From Streptomyces humicola (GTDB lineage: Bacteria > Actinomycetota > Actinomycetes > Streptomycetales > Streptomycetaceae), in contig NZ_JANFNG010000004.1 in NCBI RefSeq assembly GCF_024436035.1, forward strand, positions 62,001 to 126,000: a stretch of DNA of 64,000 nucleotides, in the 5' to 3' direction. Positions 37,393 to 46,221 of this stretch are shown here, in pieces. Within the stretch, counting starts at the first letter, position 1. Each line of letters starts with the position of its first letter. Under the pieces are notes generated by a model. It worked only from the letters and a program-made list of their open reading frames with translations, was not told where the DNA came from and ran no database searches. A program made the position numbers and the translations under genes.

Positions 37393-37557
37393 CGCCCCGA
37401 TTGCCGAGCATCAGCAAGCCATTACGGGCATCTTCCGAATACCGTTCGGCCTGCTTTCCAATGGCACTCGCAAAGTTCATCCTTGGCGTCGACATTGGCA
37501 GCCCACGCGAACGCGAGACCCGCGCCCCGCGCCCCTGCCCGACCCACCGGGAGTGCC

Positions 37558-38736
37558 ATGAGCAGCGCCGACACCCGTGCCGTCCACGCCGGCCGCGACG
37601 ACCTCGTACGACTGGGCGTGCACGTGCCACCCCTCGACCTGTCCACCACCTATCCGCTGCCGGACGTCACCACCGGCGGCGACTCGTACGAGGCCCTCGC
37701 CACCGGAGGGCTCCCCACAGCCGGCGGCAGCCACGTCTACCAGCGGCTGTGGAACCCGACCGTGGGCCGGTTCGAAGAGGCGCTCGCGGAGCTGGAAGAG
37801 TGCGAGCAGGCCGTCGCCTTCTCCTCGGGCATGGCCGCACTCACCGCCTGTCTGCTCGCCGCGGCGGCCGAGGGCAAGCGCCACGTTGTCGCCGTACGGC
37901 CGCTGTACGGCGGCTCGGACCACCTGCTCGCGACCGGACTGCTCGGCACCACCGTCACCTGGGCCCAGCCCGGCACGATCGCCGACGCGCTGCGCCCGGA
38001 CACCGGACTGGTGATCGTCGAGACCCCCGGCAACCCCACACTCGACCTGATCGACCTCGCCGACGTCGCCCGCCAGGCCGGCGACGTACCGGTGCTCGTC
38101 GACAACACCTTCGCCACCCCCGTACTGCAGCAGCCCGTCCGCTGGGGAGCGACGCTGGTGCTGCACAGCGCGACGAAGTTCATCGGCGGGCACGGCGACG
38201 TACTCGCCGGTGCCGTCGCCACCGACGCCACCTGGGCGTCGAGGCTCCGCCAGGTCCGCGCGGTGACCGGCGGCATCCTGCACCCGCTCGCCGCCTACCT
38301 CCTCCACCGCGGCCTGCAGACGCTGCCGGTGCGGATGCGGGCGGCGAGCGACACGGCGGGCAAGCTCGCCGCCTGGCTGCAGGCCCAGCCCGCGGTGAGC
38401 GCCGTGCACTACCCGGAACTGCCCGAGTGCGACCCGCTGCAACTGATAGGCCGTCAAATGTCCGGCCCGGGCGCCGTACTCGCCTTCGAGATGGCCGACG
38501 GCTACGACGCCGCCGCAAAGGTCGCGGGCGCCTGCCGCCTCATCACCCACGCGGTCTCCCTGGGAGGCGTCGACACCCTCATCCAGCACCCGGCCTCCCT
38601 CACCCACCGGCCGGTCGCCCCCGACGCCAAACCGCAGGCGGCCGTGCTGCGCCTGTCCGTCGGCCTCGAATCACCCGACGACCTGCGCGCCGACCTCGCC
38701 TCCGCACTCACCGCGGCGGTCACCGCCTGCGCATGA
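37558..38736 (+). CDS. trans-sulfuration family PLP enzyme (cystathionine gamma-synthase/lyase-like)
   Basis: 392-residue type I PLP enzyme of the Cys/Met metabolism family. The PLP lysine is K207 in HSATKFIGGH; D182 in LVDNTFATP binds the pyridine nitrogen; VYQRLWNPTVG and SSGMAAL are conserved. The residue that is Cys in methionine gamma-lyases (YGCT) is Gly here (LYGGS), favouring cystathionine gamma-synthase or lyase activity. ATG 37558 has GGGAG upstream. It is regulated in all likelihood by the divergent Lrp protein. Its 3' end overlaps the convergent ABC transporter gene by 17 bases. Confidence 0.9.
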   Translation: MSSADTRAVHAGRDDLVRLGVHVPPLDLSTTYPLPDVTTGGDSYEALATGGLPTAGGSHVYQRLWNPTVGRFEEALAELEECEQAVAFSSGMAALTACLLAAAAEGKRHVVAVRPLYGGSDHLLATGLLGTTVTWAQPGTIADALRPDTGLVIVETPGNPTLDLIDLADVARQAGDVPVLVDNTFATPVLQQPVRWGATLVLHSATKFIGGHGDVLAGAVATDATWASRLRQVRAVTGGILHPLAAYLLHRGLQTLPVRMRAASDTAGKLAAWLQAQPAVSAVHYPELPECDPLQLIGRQMSGPGAVLAFEMADGYDAAAKVAGACRLITHAVSLGGVDTLIQHPASLTHRPVAPDAKPQAAVLRLSVGLESPDDLRADLASALTAAVTACA

Positions 38737-40426
38737 CCACCGGCTCATGGCGCCGCAACAGCACGGTGACAACGGCGACGCCGGCCACACCGAGCGCCAC
38801 GAGCACACCGACGTCCAGCCCCCACTGGGCCGCCGTGTGCGTCCACAGCGGATCCACCAGGCCCGGCCGGCCGGCCTCGGCCGGCGGCCCGATGCGGGAG
38901 AGATCGATGGTGGCGGCCTGAGCGGCGACGGCCCAGCGCGACGGCGAGAGCCACGACAGCTGGGCCAGACCCGCCTGGTTGAACAGCGGGAAGACCGCCC
39001 CGCTGCACATCACCTGGACCAGCGTGGCCAGCACCAGCAGCGGCATCGTCTTCTCCGCGGTGCGCACGAGCGCGGAGATGATCAGCCCGAGCATCATCGA
39101 GGTGACCGCGAGCACCACCACGACCGCGACCAACTCGGCCACGGACGAGGAGATCACCAACCCGTGCCCCGGCAGCCGGCGTCCCCACAGCCCGATCCCC
39201 GCAACGACGAGCCCCTGCACGGCCGTGATCGCGCCCAGGACGACGATCTTCGAGACGACGTACGCGGACCGGGACAGGCCGGTGGCGCGCTCGCGTTGGT
39301 AGATCACCCGCTCCTGGACCAGCTCGCGCACGGAGTTGGCCGTTCCCGTCAGGCAGGCCCCGATAGCCAGGACCAGCAGCACGCACTGCGCGTCGGCATT
39401 GAAGTTCGGTGCACAGGCGGCGAGATCGACGCCGGCCTGACTCGCCGGCAGGAACCCGTACTGCGCGGGCACTGCCATGCTCAGCACCCCCAGGAGGACG
39501 GGCAGCGCGACCATCAGCCACACATGCCCGCGATCCGCCGCGATCACCGAGCAGTTGCGCCGCACCAGCGTCAGCAGCTGCGAGCCCCAGCGCTGAGGAG
39601 CCGGCGGCCGCTGCATCACCGAGACCGCGGGCGCGGCCAGCGTGGGCACGTCGCGACGCGCCACCACGGGCTCGGGCTCGGCCTCGCGCTCGGGGTGCCG
39701 GTCGAAGTCCTCGAAGACATCGGCCCAGTGGGTACGGCCGAAGAACGCCAGCGCCTCCCCGGGCGGCCCGAAGTACGCCGCCCGCCCGCCCGGCGCCAGC
39801 ACCAGCAGCCGGTCGCACAGCCCCAGATTGGCCACGCTGTGCGTGGAGACCACCACCGTGCGCCCGTCGTCGGCAAGATCACGCAGCATCTGCATCACCT
39901 GCCGGTCGAGCCCCGGGTCGAGGCCCGAGGTCGGCTCGTCGAGAAACAGCAGCGACGGCTTGGTCAGTAGCTCCAACGCCACCGACACTCGCTTGCGCTG
40001 GCCGCCCGACAGCGCGGTGACGCGGTTGTCCGCCCGGTGCGCAAGCCCCAGCTCGTCCAGCACCTCCTCCACCCGCCGGTCCCGTTCCGCCTGCGAGGTG
40101 TCACGCGGGAAGCGCAGCCTGGCCGCGTAGCGCAGCGCCGTGCGCACCGTCAGCTGGGTGTGCAGGATGTCGTCCTGCGGCACCAGACCGATGCGCCGGC
40201 GCAGTTCGGCGAAGTGTTCGTACAGATTCCGCCCGCCGCAGAGCACCTCGCCCTCGTCCGCCGGCTGATAGCCGGTCAGCGCCCGCAGCAGCGTCGACTT
40301 GCCCGACCCTGACGGGCCCACCACCGCCACCAGCGAATTCGACTCCAGGCTCAGGCTGACGCCGTCCAGAAGGGTTTTGTAGGTGCCCTTGTGCCGGACT
40401 CTGGTGGTCAGGCCGGTCGCGGTCAT
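38720..40426 (-). CDS. ABCG-type half transporter (ATPase fused to ABC-2 membrane domain)
   Basis: 568 residues from ATG 40426. The N-terminal ATPase has Walker A GPSGSGKST, signature LSGGQRKR and Walker B LLFLDEPTSGLD. A basic/acidic linker follows, then about six transmembrane helices of the ABC-2 type (from about residue 315), with ERVIYQRERATGLSRSAYVVSKI between them. Actinobacterial relatives usually carry FHA domains before the ATPase; none is present here. Probably an exporter with unknown substrate. The frame is open to 40552, but the extra 42 residues do not resemble the family. Confidence 0.88.
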   Translation of the reverse strand: MTATGLTTRVRHKGTYKTLLDGVSLSLESNSLVAVVGPSGSGKSTLLRALTGYQPADEGEVLCGGRNLYEHFAELRRRIGLVPQDDILHTQLTVRTALRYAARLRFPRDTSQAERDRRVEEVLDELGLAHRADNRVTALSGGQRKRVSVALELLTKPSLLFLDEPTSGLDPGLDRQVMQMLRDLADDGRTVVVSTHSVANLGLCDRLLVLAPGGRAAYFGPPGEALAFFGRTHWADVFEDFDRHPEREAEPEPVVARRDVPTLAAPAVSVMQRPPAPQRWGSQLLTLVRRNCSVIAADRGHVWLMVALPVLLGVLSMAVPAQYGFLPASQAGVDLAACAPNFNADAQCVLLVLAIGACLTGTANSVRELVQERVIYQRERATGLSRSAYVVSKIVVLGAITAVQGLVVAGIGLWGRRLPGHGLVISSSVAELVAVVVVLAVTSMMLGLIISALVRTAEKTMPLLVLATLVQVMCSGAVFPLFNQAGLAQLSWLSPSRWAVAAQAATIDLSRIGPPAEAGRPGLVDPLWTHTAAQWGLDVGVLVALGVAGVAVVTVLLRRHEPVVMRRR

Positions 40427-40758
40427 CGCGACCTTGCGGACGGGGACGCCCACTTCAGGGCGGTCGCCGAGGAGGCAGTATGCGCCGCCTCCGCGCGTAC
40501 CGGCCGAATTCACGACATGACGCCCGAAAACCGGCGACCGTTCGTACGCCATTCTTCCTCAAGACTCGATCGCGGCCCCGCCCAGGCGGACCCCGCGGTT
40601 CGTGCAGCTGGCAGGTATATCCACCATCTCCCGGCGTGACCAGCGACTCCGTCCTCCCCCGGACGGTTTTTCGGTCTACTGCGGCTGCGGTACACGCCTG
40701 ATCCCGTACCATCGGGGCGGTGCCGTCACCAATACCGCCCCGCAGTGGTCCGGTATGC
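40427..40758. other. non-coding region upstream of the ABC transporter gene
   Basis: About 330 bases without a supportable gene. The short open frames here have no family resemblance and no convincing ribosome sites. It should hold the promoter of the ABC transporter gene on the minus strand, downstream of the tRNA terminator. Confidence 0.4.
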
Positions 40759-40786
40759 AAAAACCCCGCCAGATGTCTGGCGGGGT
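40759..40786 (-). terminator. rho-independent terminator of the tRNA-Ala gene
   Basis: Perfect 11-bp inverted repeat ACCCCGCCAGA / TCTGGCGGGGT (40763-40773 and 40776-40786) with a 2-base loop. It is followed on the minus strand by TTTTT (40759-40763), 18 bases past the tRNA 3' end. A textbook intrinsic terminator. Confidence 0.88.
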
Positions 40787-40803
40787 CGATATGAGGTATG
40801 AGG

Positions 40804-40877
40804 TGGACCTGAGGGGATTTGAACCCCTGACCCCCTCGATGCGAACGAGGTGCGCTACCGGACTGCGCTACAGGCCC
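40804..40877 (-). tRNA. tRNA-Ala (anticodon CGC)
   Basis: 74 bases that fold into a full cloverleaf: 7-bp acceptor stem GGGCCTG/CAGGTCC, D arm GCGC, anticodon stem CCTCG/CGAGG around loop TTCGCAT, and T arm AGGGG/CCCCT around TTCAAAT. The anticodon is CGC, reading GCG. The third acceptor pair is G3-U70, the alanine identity element. CCA is not encoded. It is followed by a clear terminator. Confidence 0.95.
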
Positions 40878-40965
40878 TTGCAACGAGGAAAACTCTAGCA
40901 TCCCGGCCGGAGTGGTCGTGACCAGGGACTGGCCCGCCGGCCCGGGTGCTGCCGGTCGCCGGCGG

Positions 40966-42021
40966 TCACTCGTTGGCGGCGCGGGGGCGGTCCGGGTCGG
41001 CGTACTGGTCGAAGAGCGGCGTGCTGCGGCGGGACGACGCAGGGGTCTGGCGCTTGCGCTCGGCGCCGTCGGTGGGAGCGGCGGACGCCGCGGCGGCGCT
41101 GGAGCGGGCGGAGCTCCAGGTGTCCGGGGTGCTCATGTCGAGCGCACCCGGGGTGCGCGGGGCGACCGGGGCGGTGACGTACGTCGGCAGCGGGACCGGG
41201 ACCGGCTCCCAGCCGTCGTCCGGGGTGCCGTTCTCGTGCTGCTGGTCGACCCATTCCGCGTGATCGGTCTGCTCGACGAGCGCACGGCGGTCGGCGGTAC
41301 GGGGCGAGGGGGCCGGGGCTGCGGCGGGGGCGGCCGGTTCGGGAGTGGCCGTCCCCGCCTCGTCAGGGCGTGGCCGCTCTCGGGAACGTCGAGCGGCCTC
41401 CGCGGCCCGGCGCTGGTCCATCGCCTGCTCGAAGCGGCGGCGCTCCTGCCTGCGCAGGTGGCGGATGTAGAGGCTGAGCAGGATGCCGGGGACGGCGGGG
41501 GCCCACAGGTAGGCGAGGCCTCCGAGCGCAGCAGCGACGGCGCCGGCGGTGAAGGCGAGGAAGAGGACGGTGGTGGTGCGGCGACGGCGGGCGAGCAGCT
41601 TGGCGCGTGCCGTGGAGGTCCGCGCGTGGGGCTGAAGGTGGGACTGAGACTGGGGCTGAGGCTGGGGCTGAGATTGGGGCTGAGATTGGGGCTGAGGCTG
41701 GGACTTCGGGGCGGCCTTCTTGCCCGCCTCGGTCGCGGTCATGGCCAGGCCTCGGACGTCCACCGAATCGGCGGATGTGCCGGGCTTCTCTTCCGGCATG
41801 TCGTCGCCGGAGGTGTCATCAGGATTGTCCGCGCGCGCCTTGGCGTATCGGCGCTCCATTCCCGCTCGTCCGGACAGCAGCCGGATGGCGGTGCTGAAGC
41901 GTTCCGTCGGACGCGCCTCGTTCAGCTCGTCCTGCCTACGGAGCCACATCGGCACCAAGTAGGCAGCCCAGGCCCCCACGATGACTGCATAGATGAGGCC
42001 GCTGCTGCTCACGCTGACCAC
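40966..42021 (-). CDS. glpR: gephyrin-like molybdotransferase receptor GlpR
   Basis: 351 residues: one N-terminal transmembrane helix (about 8-26), a charged cytoplasmic stretch, a Gln/Pro/Ser tandem repeat (about 106-130), then a hydrophobic hairpin of two helices (about 147-185) and a long Pro/Ala-rich polar tail. The layout and the position near the gephyrin-like glp/moeA gene match GlpR. In Corynebacterium GlpR is the membrane receptor of Glp and acts with FtsZ in division and polar growth. Assignment rests on organisation and neighbourhood, since most of the protein is low complexity. Confidence 0.72.
   Translation of the reverse strand: MVSVSSSGLIYAVIVGAWAAYLVPMWLRRQDELNEARPTERFSTAIRLLSGRAGMERRYAKARADNPDDTSGDDMPEEKPGTSADSVDVRGLAMTATEAGKKAAPKSQPQPQSQPQSQPQPQPQSQSHLQPHARTSTARAKLLARRRRTTTVLFLAFTAGAVAAALGGLAYLWAPAVPGILLSLYIRHLRRQERRRFEQAMDQRRAAEAARRSRERPRPDEAGTATPEPAAPAAAPAPSPRTADRRALVEQTDHAEWVDQQHENGTPDDGWEPVPVPLPTYVTAPVAPRTPGALDMSTPDTWSSARSSAAAASAAPTDGAERKRQTPASSRRSTPLFDQYADPDRPRAANE
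41632..41703 (-). repeat. six 12-bp tandem repeats in glpR
   Basis: Six copies of a 12-base unit close to CTGAGATTGGGG (plus strand), five of them near-identical (41644-41703). They encode a Gln-Pro/Gln-Ser linker. The plus strand thus carries regularly spaced runs of four guanines. Confidence 0.9.
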
Positions 42022-42150
42022 GGTAGGCGTACGGGTAGGGGCTGTTCAGCAATTTCGCGCGGTGTGTCGCACGATCTGGCTGATATGCCGAACTTTTCTT
42101 GCGATTGTTGCGATCAGCCGACAGCAAATGCAGTATTTCGAACAGATATT

Positions 42151-42744
42151 TCATTTCTGGGCTGCGCCCGGCTTCGCCCTGTGCCAGCGGGAGAGCAATC
42201 CCTCCGGCACCTCATCGGCAGTGAGCGCGAACACACAATGGTCACGCCACGCCCCATCAATGTGAAGGTACCGAGGACGCAGCCCTTCCTCCCTGAACCC
42301 CAGCTTTTCCACGACGCGAAGGCTCGGCGCGTTCTCCGGCCGGATGCACACCTCGATCCGGTGGAGTCCGACCGTGCGGAAGCAGTGGTCGACGGCGAGC
42401 GCGACGGCGGTCGGCACGACACCGCGTCCCGCCACGGCCTCGTCCACCCAGTAGCCGATGTGCGCCGAGCACATCGACCCCCACGTGATGCCGGCCACCG
42501 TCAACTGGCCGACAAGGCGCCCCTGGTACTCGATGACGAACGGCATCATCCGGCCGGCGCCCGCCTCGCGCCGCAGGTGCCGGACCATCTGGCGGTACGT
42601 CGGCCGCTGGACGAGGCGGCCCGGCGGCGCCGGGGGGACGGTGGCCTCCCAAGGGCGCAGCCAGTCCCGGTTACGGCGGTTGACTTCACGCCAGGCGCGC
42701 TGGTCGCGCATCCTTATCGGGCGCAGTGTGATCTCGCCGTCCAC
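42151..42744 (-). CDS. GNAT family N-acetyltransferase (RimJ/RimL-like)
   Basis: 197 residues from the GTG at 42744, with the GNAT fold: ITLRPIRMRDQRAW at the start, GYWVDEAVAGRGVVPTAVALAVDH (acetyl-CoA loop) and HRIEVCIRPENAPSLRVVEKLGFREEG. It resembles acetyltransferases of ribosomal-protein N termini. Family members begin about nine residues earlier, and a CTG at 42771 with GGGAG upstream overlaps the mog stop, so the true start may be that CTG. It is part of the moa/glp group. Confidence 0.9.
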   Translation of the reverse strand: MDGEITLRPIRMRDQRAWREVNRRNRDWLRPWEATVPPAPPGRLVQRPTYRQMVRHLRREAGAGRMMPFVIEYQGRLVGQLTVAGITWGSMCSAHIGYWVDEAVAGRGVVPTAVALAVDHCFRTVGLHRIEVCIRPENAPSLRVVEKLGFREEGLRPRYLHIDGAWRDHCVFALTADEVPEGLLSRWHRAKPGAAQK

Positions 42745-42767
42745 CAGTACAGCAGGCCAGGATTCGT

Positions 42768-43265
42768 TCAGCTGGGTCTCCCTGAGTCGGGGTGGTCACC
42801 ACCGCGGATCTGGTCGACGGCGTGCGTCAGGATCGGGCGGAGGACGGCGAGCCCGTCCCGCACGCCACCGGTCGACCCGGGGAGGTTCACCACCAGGGTG
42901 CTCCCGGCGACACCCGCGATGCCACGTGAGAGCGCGGCCGTCGGCACCTTGTCGCGGCCTGCGGCCCGGATCGCCTCGGCGAGGCCGGGGATCTCGTAGT
43001 CGATGACGCGGCGGGTGGCCTCAGGGGTGCGGTCGGTGGGCGAGATCCCGGTGCCGCCGGTGGTGAGGACGACGTCGTAGAAGGCGGCGACTGCCTCACG
43101 CAGGGCTTGCTCGACGGGGTCGCCGTCGGGCACGACGCGCGGTCCGTCGACCGCGAAGCCGAGTTCGCGCAGGGCCTCGACGAGGAGCGGGCCGCCGCGG
43201 TCCTCGTAGACGCCGGCCGCCGCACGGTTGGAGGCGGTGACGGCGAGAGCGCGATAGGTCGTCAT
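42768..43265 (-). CDS. mog: molybdopterin adenylyltransferase (MogA/MoaB)
   Basis: 165-residue MoCF-fold protein, adenylylating molybdopterin before metal insertion. The hallmark [18 protein letters not shown] and the C-terminal [13 protein letters not shown] phosphate-binding loop are present. Its ATG overlaps the moaC stop as ATGA. It forms a coupled pair with moaC, downstream of glp/moeA. Confidence 0.93.
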   Translation of the reverse strand: MTTYRALAVTASNRAAAGVYEDRGGPLLVEALRELGFAVDGPRVVPDGDPVEQALREAVAAFYDVVLTTGGTGISPTDRTPEATRRVIDYEIPGLAEAIRAAGRDKVPTAALSRGIAGVAGSTLVVNLPGSTGGVRDGLAVLRPILTHAVDQIRGGDHPDSGRPS

Positions 43266-43786
43266 GCGCTGCCGCCTTCCTGCCCGGCGTCGTCCGCCGG
43301 GCGCGACCAGTCTCCGGACTTGCCGCCGGTCTTCGTCTCGACCCTGACATCGGTGATGACGGCGGCCTTGTCGACCGCCTTGACCATGTCGACGACGGTG
43401 AGGGCGGCGACGGAGACGGCCGTGAGCGCCTCCATCTCCACGCCGGTACGGTCGGTGGTCTTGACGGTGGCGGTGATCTCGACCGCGTCGTCCGTGACGG
43501 CGAGGTCGACCGCGACGCCGGAGACGGCGAGCGGGTGGCACAGCGGGACGAGGTCGGGGGTCCGTTTGGCACCCATGATCCCGGCGATGCGGGCGGTGGC
43601 GAGGGCATCGCCCTTGGGGACGCCCCCGCCCCGCAACAGCTCTACGACGCGCGGGGAGACGAGCACGCGTCCCGAGGCGGTGGCGGTGCGCGCGGTGACG
43701 TCCTTGGCAGAGACGTCGACCATGCGTGCCGCGCCCGCCTCGTCGAGGTGGGTCAGGTTCCGCTGCGGCTCCGGTGGGCTGCTCAT
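43262..43786 (-). CDS. moaC: cyclic pyranopterin monophosphate synthase
   Basis: 174-residue MoaC, which with MoaA converts GTP to cyclic pyranopterin phosphate in the first step of molybdenum cofactor synthesis. Family motifs: [53 protein letters not shown] and KTGGKSGDW near the C terminus. It is followed by mog with an ATGA overlap and preceded by glp at 70 bases. MoaA is not in this window. Confidence 0.96.
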   Translation of the reverse strand: MSSPPEPQRNLTHLDEAGAARMVDVSAKDVTARTATASGRVLVSPRVVELLRGGGVPKGDALATARIAGIMGAKRTPDLVPLCHPLAVSGVAVDLAVTDDAVEITATVKTTDRTGVEMEALTAVSVAALTVVDMVKAVDKAAVITDVRVETKTGGKSGDWSRPADDAGQEGGSA

Positions 43787-43856
43787 GGTTCTCCCGGTCA
43801 GCTTCTTCAGGCAGACACCGCCTTTGGGCAGACACCGTACCGGCAGGCACGGACAC

Positions 43857-45158
43857 CTAGGTGAGCAGGATGACCTCGACGTCCGTGCCGGGTGTGACGT
43901 CCGTGACGTCCTCGGGGACGACGATCAGGGCGTCGGCGTGCGCGAGCGCCTTCACCAGGTGGGAGCCGGAGCCGCCGACAGGGGCGACAGTGCCGCCCTC
44001 GGGGTCGTAGCGGCCGCGCAGGAACTGGCGCCGCCCCTTGGGCGAATGGGTGATCTCGCCGGTGCACCGAGCCCTTACGGTCTCGCGCCGCGCCGGTTCG
44101 ATGCCCATCAGGGCGCGGATCGCGGGCCGTACGAAGAGCTCGAAGGAGACGTAGGAGCTGACCGGGTTGCCGGGCAGGCCGAACAGCGGTGTGCGCCCGG
44201 GCCCGATGAGGCCGAACCCCTGGGGTTTGCCCGGCTGCATCGCGAGCTTGCGGAACTGCATGCCGTCCTCGCCGCCGAGCGCCTCCTTGACGACATCGTA
44301 CGCGCCGACGCTGACGCCGCCGCTGGTGACGACGATGTCCGCGCCGCTGAGCTGCTGGGCGACGACGGCGCGCAGGGAGGCCACCTCGTCGGCGACCGCG
44401 TCGACGCGGCGGGCGTCGGCACCGGCGTCGCGGGCGGCGGCGACGAGCGCATAGCTGTTGGAGTCGTGGATGCGGCCGGGGGTGAGCTGCTCACCGGGCG
44501 GGACGAGTTCGCTGCCGGTGGAGATCACGACGACGCGGGGGCGCGGGCGCACCCGGACCCGGGCGCGTCCGACGGCGGCGAGCAGGCCGATCTGCGGGGG
44601 GCCGAGCAGCGTTCCAGCGGCGAGCGCGAGCTCTCCTTCGGTGACGTCGCTGCCGCGGGCGCGCACGTGGCCGCCGGGCTCGACAGGACGGTGGACGCGG
44701 ACCTCACCGGTGGCGCCGGAGGGGTCGGCGCTATGGGCGCGCATCGCGATGGCGGGGCCCGCGCCGCTGCCGGCGTCGGTCCATTCGACGGGGACGACGG
44801 CGTCGGCGCCGGGCGGGAGCGGGGCGCCGGTCATGATGCGGGCGGCTTCGCCGGGGCGGACGGTGGGCAGCTCGCCGAGGCCGGCGTGGACGTCGCCGAT
44901 CACCGTCAGGACGCGCGGCGCGTCCCCGGTGGCGCCTGCGACGTCGGCGGTGCGGACGGCGTAGCCGTCCATGGAGCTGTTGTCGAACGGCGGCAGGGCG
45001 ACGGGGACGGTGACGTCCTCGGCGAGCACGCACCCATGGGCGTCGAGGATGGGCAGGTCCGCCGGGTCGAGCGGGGTGAGGTTGCGCAGGATGTCGTCGA
45101 GGTGCTCGTCGACCGTCCAGATGCGGTCGCGCTCGGCATGATCGGGGGTGGTGCTCAC
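43857..45158 (-). CDS. glp: gephyrin-like molybdotransferase Glp (MoeA family)
   Basis: 433 residues with MoeA domains: [11 protein letters not shown] (about 55-65), [39 protein letters not shown], and [19 protein letters not shown] in the MoCF domain, plus a C-terminal beta domain. MoeA inserts molybdate into adenylylated molybdopterin. In Corynebacterium the paralogue Glp instead binds FtsZ and GlpR. The presence of a GlpR-type gene in the same operon favours the Glp name; both roles are possible. The GTG start overlaps the galU stop (GTGA). Confidence 0.9.
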   Translation of the reverse strand: MSTTPDHAERDRIWTVDEHLDDILRNLTPLDPADLPILDAHGCVLAEDVTVPVALPPFDNSSMDGYAVRTADVAGATGDAPRVLTVIGDVHAGLGELPTVRPGEAARIMTGAPLPPGADAVVPVEWTDAGSGAGPAIAMRAHSADPSGATGEVRVHRPVEPGGHVRARGSDVTEGELALAAGTLLGPPQIGLLAAVGRARVRVRPRPRVVVISTGSELVPPGEQLTPGRIHDSNSYALVAAARDAGADARRVDAVADEVASLRAVVAQQLSGADIVVTSGGVSVGAYDVVKEALGGEDGMQFRKLAMQPGKPQGFGLIGPGRTPLFGLPGNPVSSYVSFELFVRPAIRALMGIEPARRETVRARCTGEITHSPKGRRQFLRGRYDPEGGTVAPVGGSGSHLVKALAHADALIVVPEDVTDVTPGTDVEVILLT

Positions 45159-46081
45159 TCTTGCATGTCCTCCGTGACGTAACGGCGAAGCCAGGACCGG
45201 AAGTCGGGTCCCAGGTCCTCACGTTCGCATGCCAGTCGTACGATCGCACGAAGATAATCACCGCGGTCGCCGGTGTCGTAACGGCGTCCGTGGAAGAGGA
45301 CCCCGTGCACCGGGCCGCCGTGGGCGCCCTGCTGGGCGAGGTCGCGGAGGGCGTCGGTGAGCTGGATCTCGCCGCCGCGGCCGGGCGGGGTCTGCTTGAG
45401 CACGTCGAAGATCCCGGCGTCGAGCACGTAGCGGCCGATCACGGCGTAGGAGGAGGGCGCGTCCGCGGCGGCCGGCTTCTCGACGAGGTCGGTGACGCGC
45501 ACGACGTCGTCGCCGCCGTCCGCCATCGGGCTCGCTATGGGCTGGACGGCGGCGCAGCCGTAGAGGTGGATGTGGTCCGGGTCGACCTCCATGAGGGCGA
45601 TCACGCTGCCGCCGAAACGTTCCTGGACCTCGATCATGCGGGTCAGCAGCGGATCGCGCGGGTCGATCAGATCGTCGCCGAGGAGGACCGCGAACGGTTC
45701 CTCCCCGACGTGCGGCTGCGCGCAGAGCACGGCGTGGCCGAGGCCGCGAGGATCCCGCTGGCGGACGTAGTGCATGGTGGCGAGGTCGCTGGACTCCTGC
45801 ACGCGGGCAAGCCGGGATTCGTCGCCCCGGCGGGTGAGAGCCTCTTCGAGCTCGTAGTTGCGGTCGAAGTGATCCTCCAGCGGGCGCTTGTTGCGTCCGG
45901 TGACCATGAGCACGTCGGTGAGGCCTGCCGCGACGGCCTCCTCGACCACATACTGGATCGCCGGCTTGTCGACGACCGGCAGCATCTCCTTGGGCGTGGC
46001 CTTGGTGGCGGGCAGGAACCGGGTTCCCAGGCCCGCGGCGGGGATGACGGCCTTGCTGATCCGACGGCGTACATGAGTCAT
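45155..46081 (-). CDS. galU: UTP-glucose-1-phosphate uridylyltransferase
   Basis: 308-residue nucleotidyltransferase making UDP-glucose. N-terminal signature AVIPAAGLGTRFLPATKATPKEMLPV, then KPAIQYVVEEA, a GDDLID metal site and VEKP. ATG 46081 is chosen; a GTG three codons upstream is possible. It heads the galU-glp-moaC-mog-GNAT-glpR unit and is divergent from the folate cyclo-ligase gene. UDP-glucose feeds trehalose, glycogen and envelope synthesis and the Leloir reactions of galT/galE. Confidence 0.95.
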   Translation of the reverse strand: MTHVRRRISKAVIPAAGLGTRFLPATKATPKEMLPVVDKPAIQYVVEEAVAAGLTDVLMVTGRNKRPLEDHFDRNYELEEALTRRGDESRLARVQESSDLATMHYVRQRDPRGLGHAVLCAQPHVGEEPFAVLLGDDLIDPRDPLLTRMIEVQERFGGSVIALMEVDPDHIHLYGCAAVQPIASPMADGGDDVVRVTDLVEKPAAADAPSSYAVIGRYVLDAGIFDVLKQTPPGRGGEIQLTDALRDLAQQGAHGGPVHGVLFHGRRYDTGDRGDYLRAIVRLACEREDLGPDFRSWLRRYVTEDMQE

Positions 46082-46160
46082 GCTCGGCACGATAGCCGCT
46101 GTGCGTGTGCGGAAGGTGAAATCATCCCGTACAGCCGTATATCAGTATGTACGACTTATG

Positions 46161-46200
46161 AGGTGCTGGGAGGTGCCGGGAGGTGCCGGGAGGTGCCGAC
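46161..46200 (+). repeat. four 10-bp tandem repeats in a divergent promoter region
   Basis: Four consecutive copies of AGGTGCCGGG (first and last with one or two changes) in the leader of the folate cyclo-ligase gene. Each copy joins to give GGGAGGTG, a ribosome-binding-site-like word. Confidence 0.9.
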
Positions 46201-46221
46201 GGGGCGGGAAGGGCAGACAGC

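Noticed and set aside
37558-38736. Methionine gamma-lyase for the trans-sulfuration gene
   Set aside because: An adjacent Lrp regulator is reminiscent of mdeR-mdeA, but the active-site Cys typical of these lyases is Gly here.
40427-40552. Upstream extension of the ABC transporter protein to 40552
   Set aside because: The 42 extra residues lack FHA or other family similarity, and the ATG at 40426 gives the expected domain start.
43857-45158. A plus-strand coding frame across moaC and glp (43107-45182)
   Set aside because: The minus strand shows full MoeA, MoaC and MogA motifs; the plus frame is antisense low complexity.
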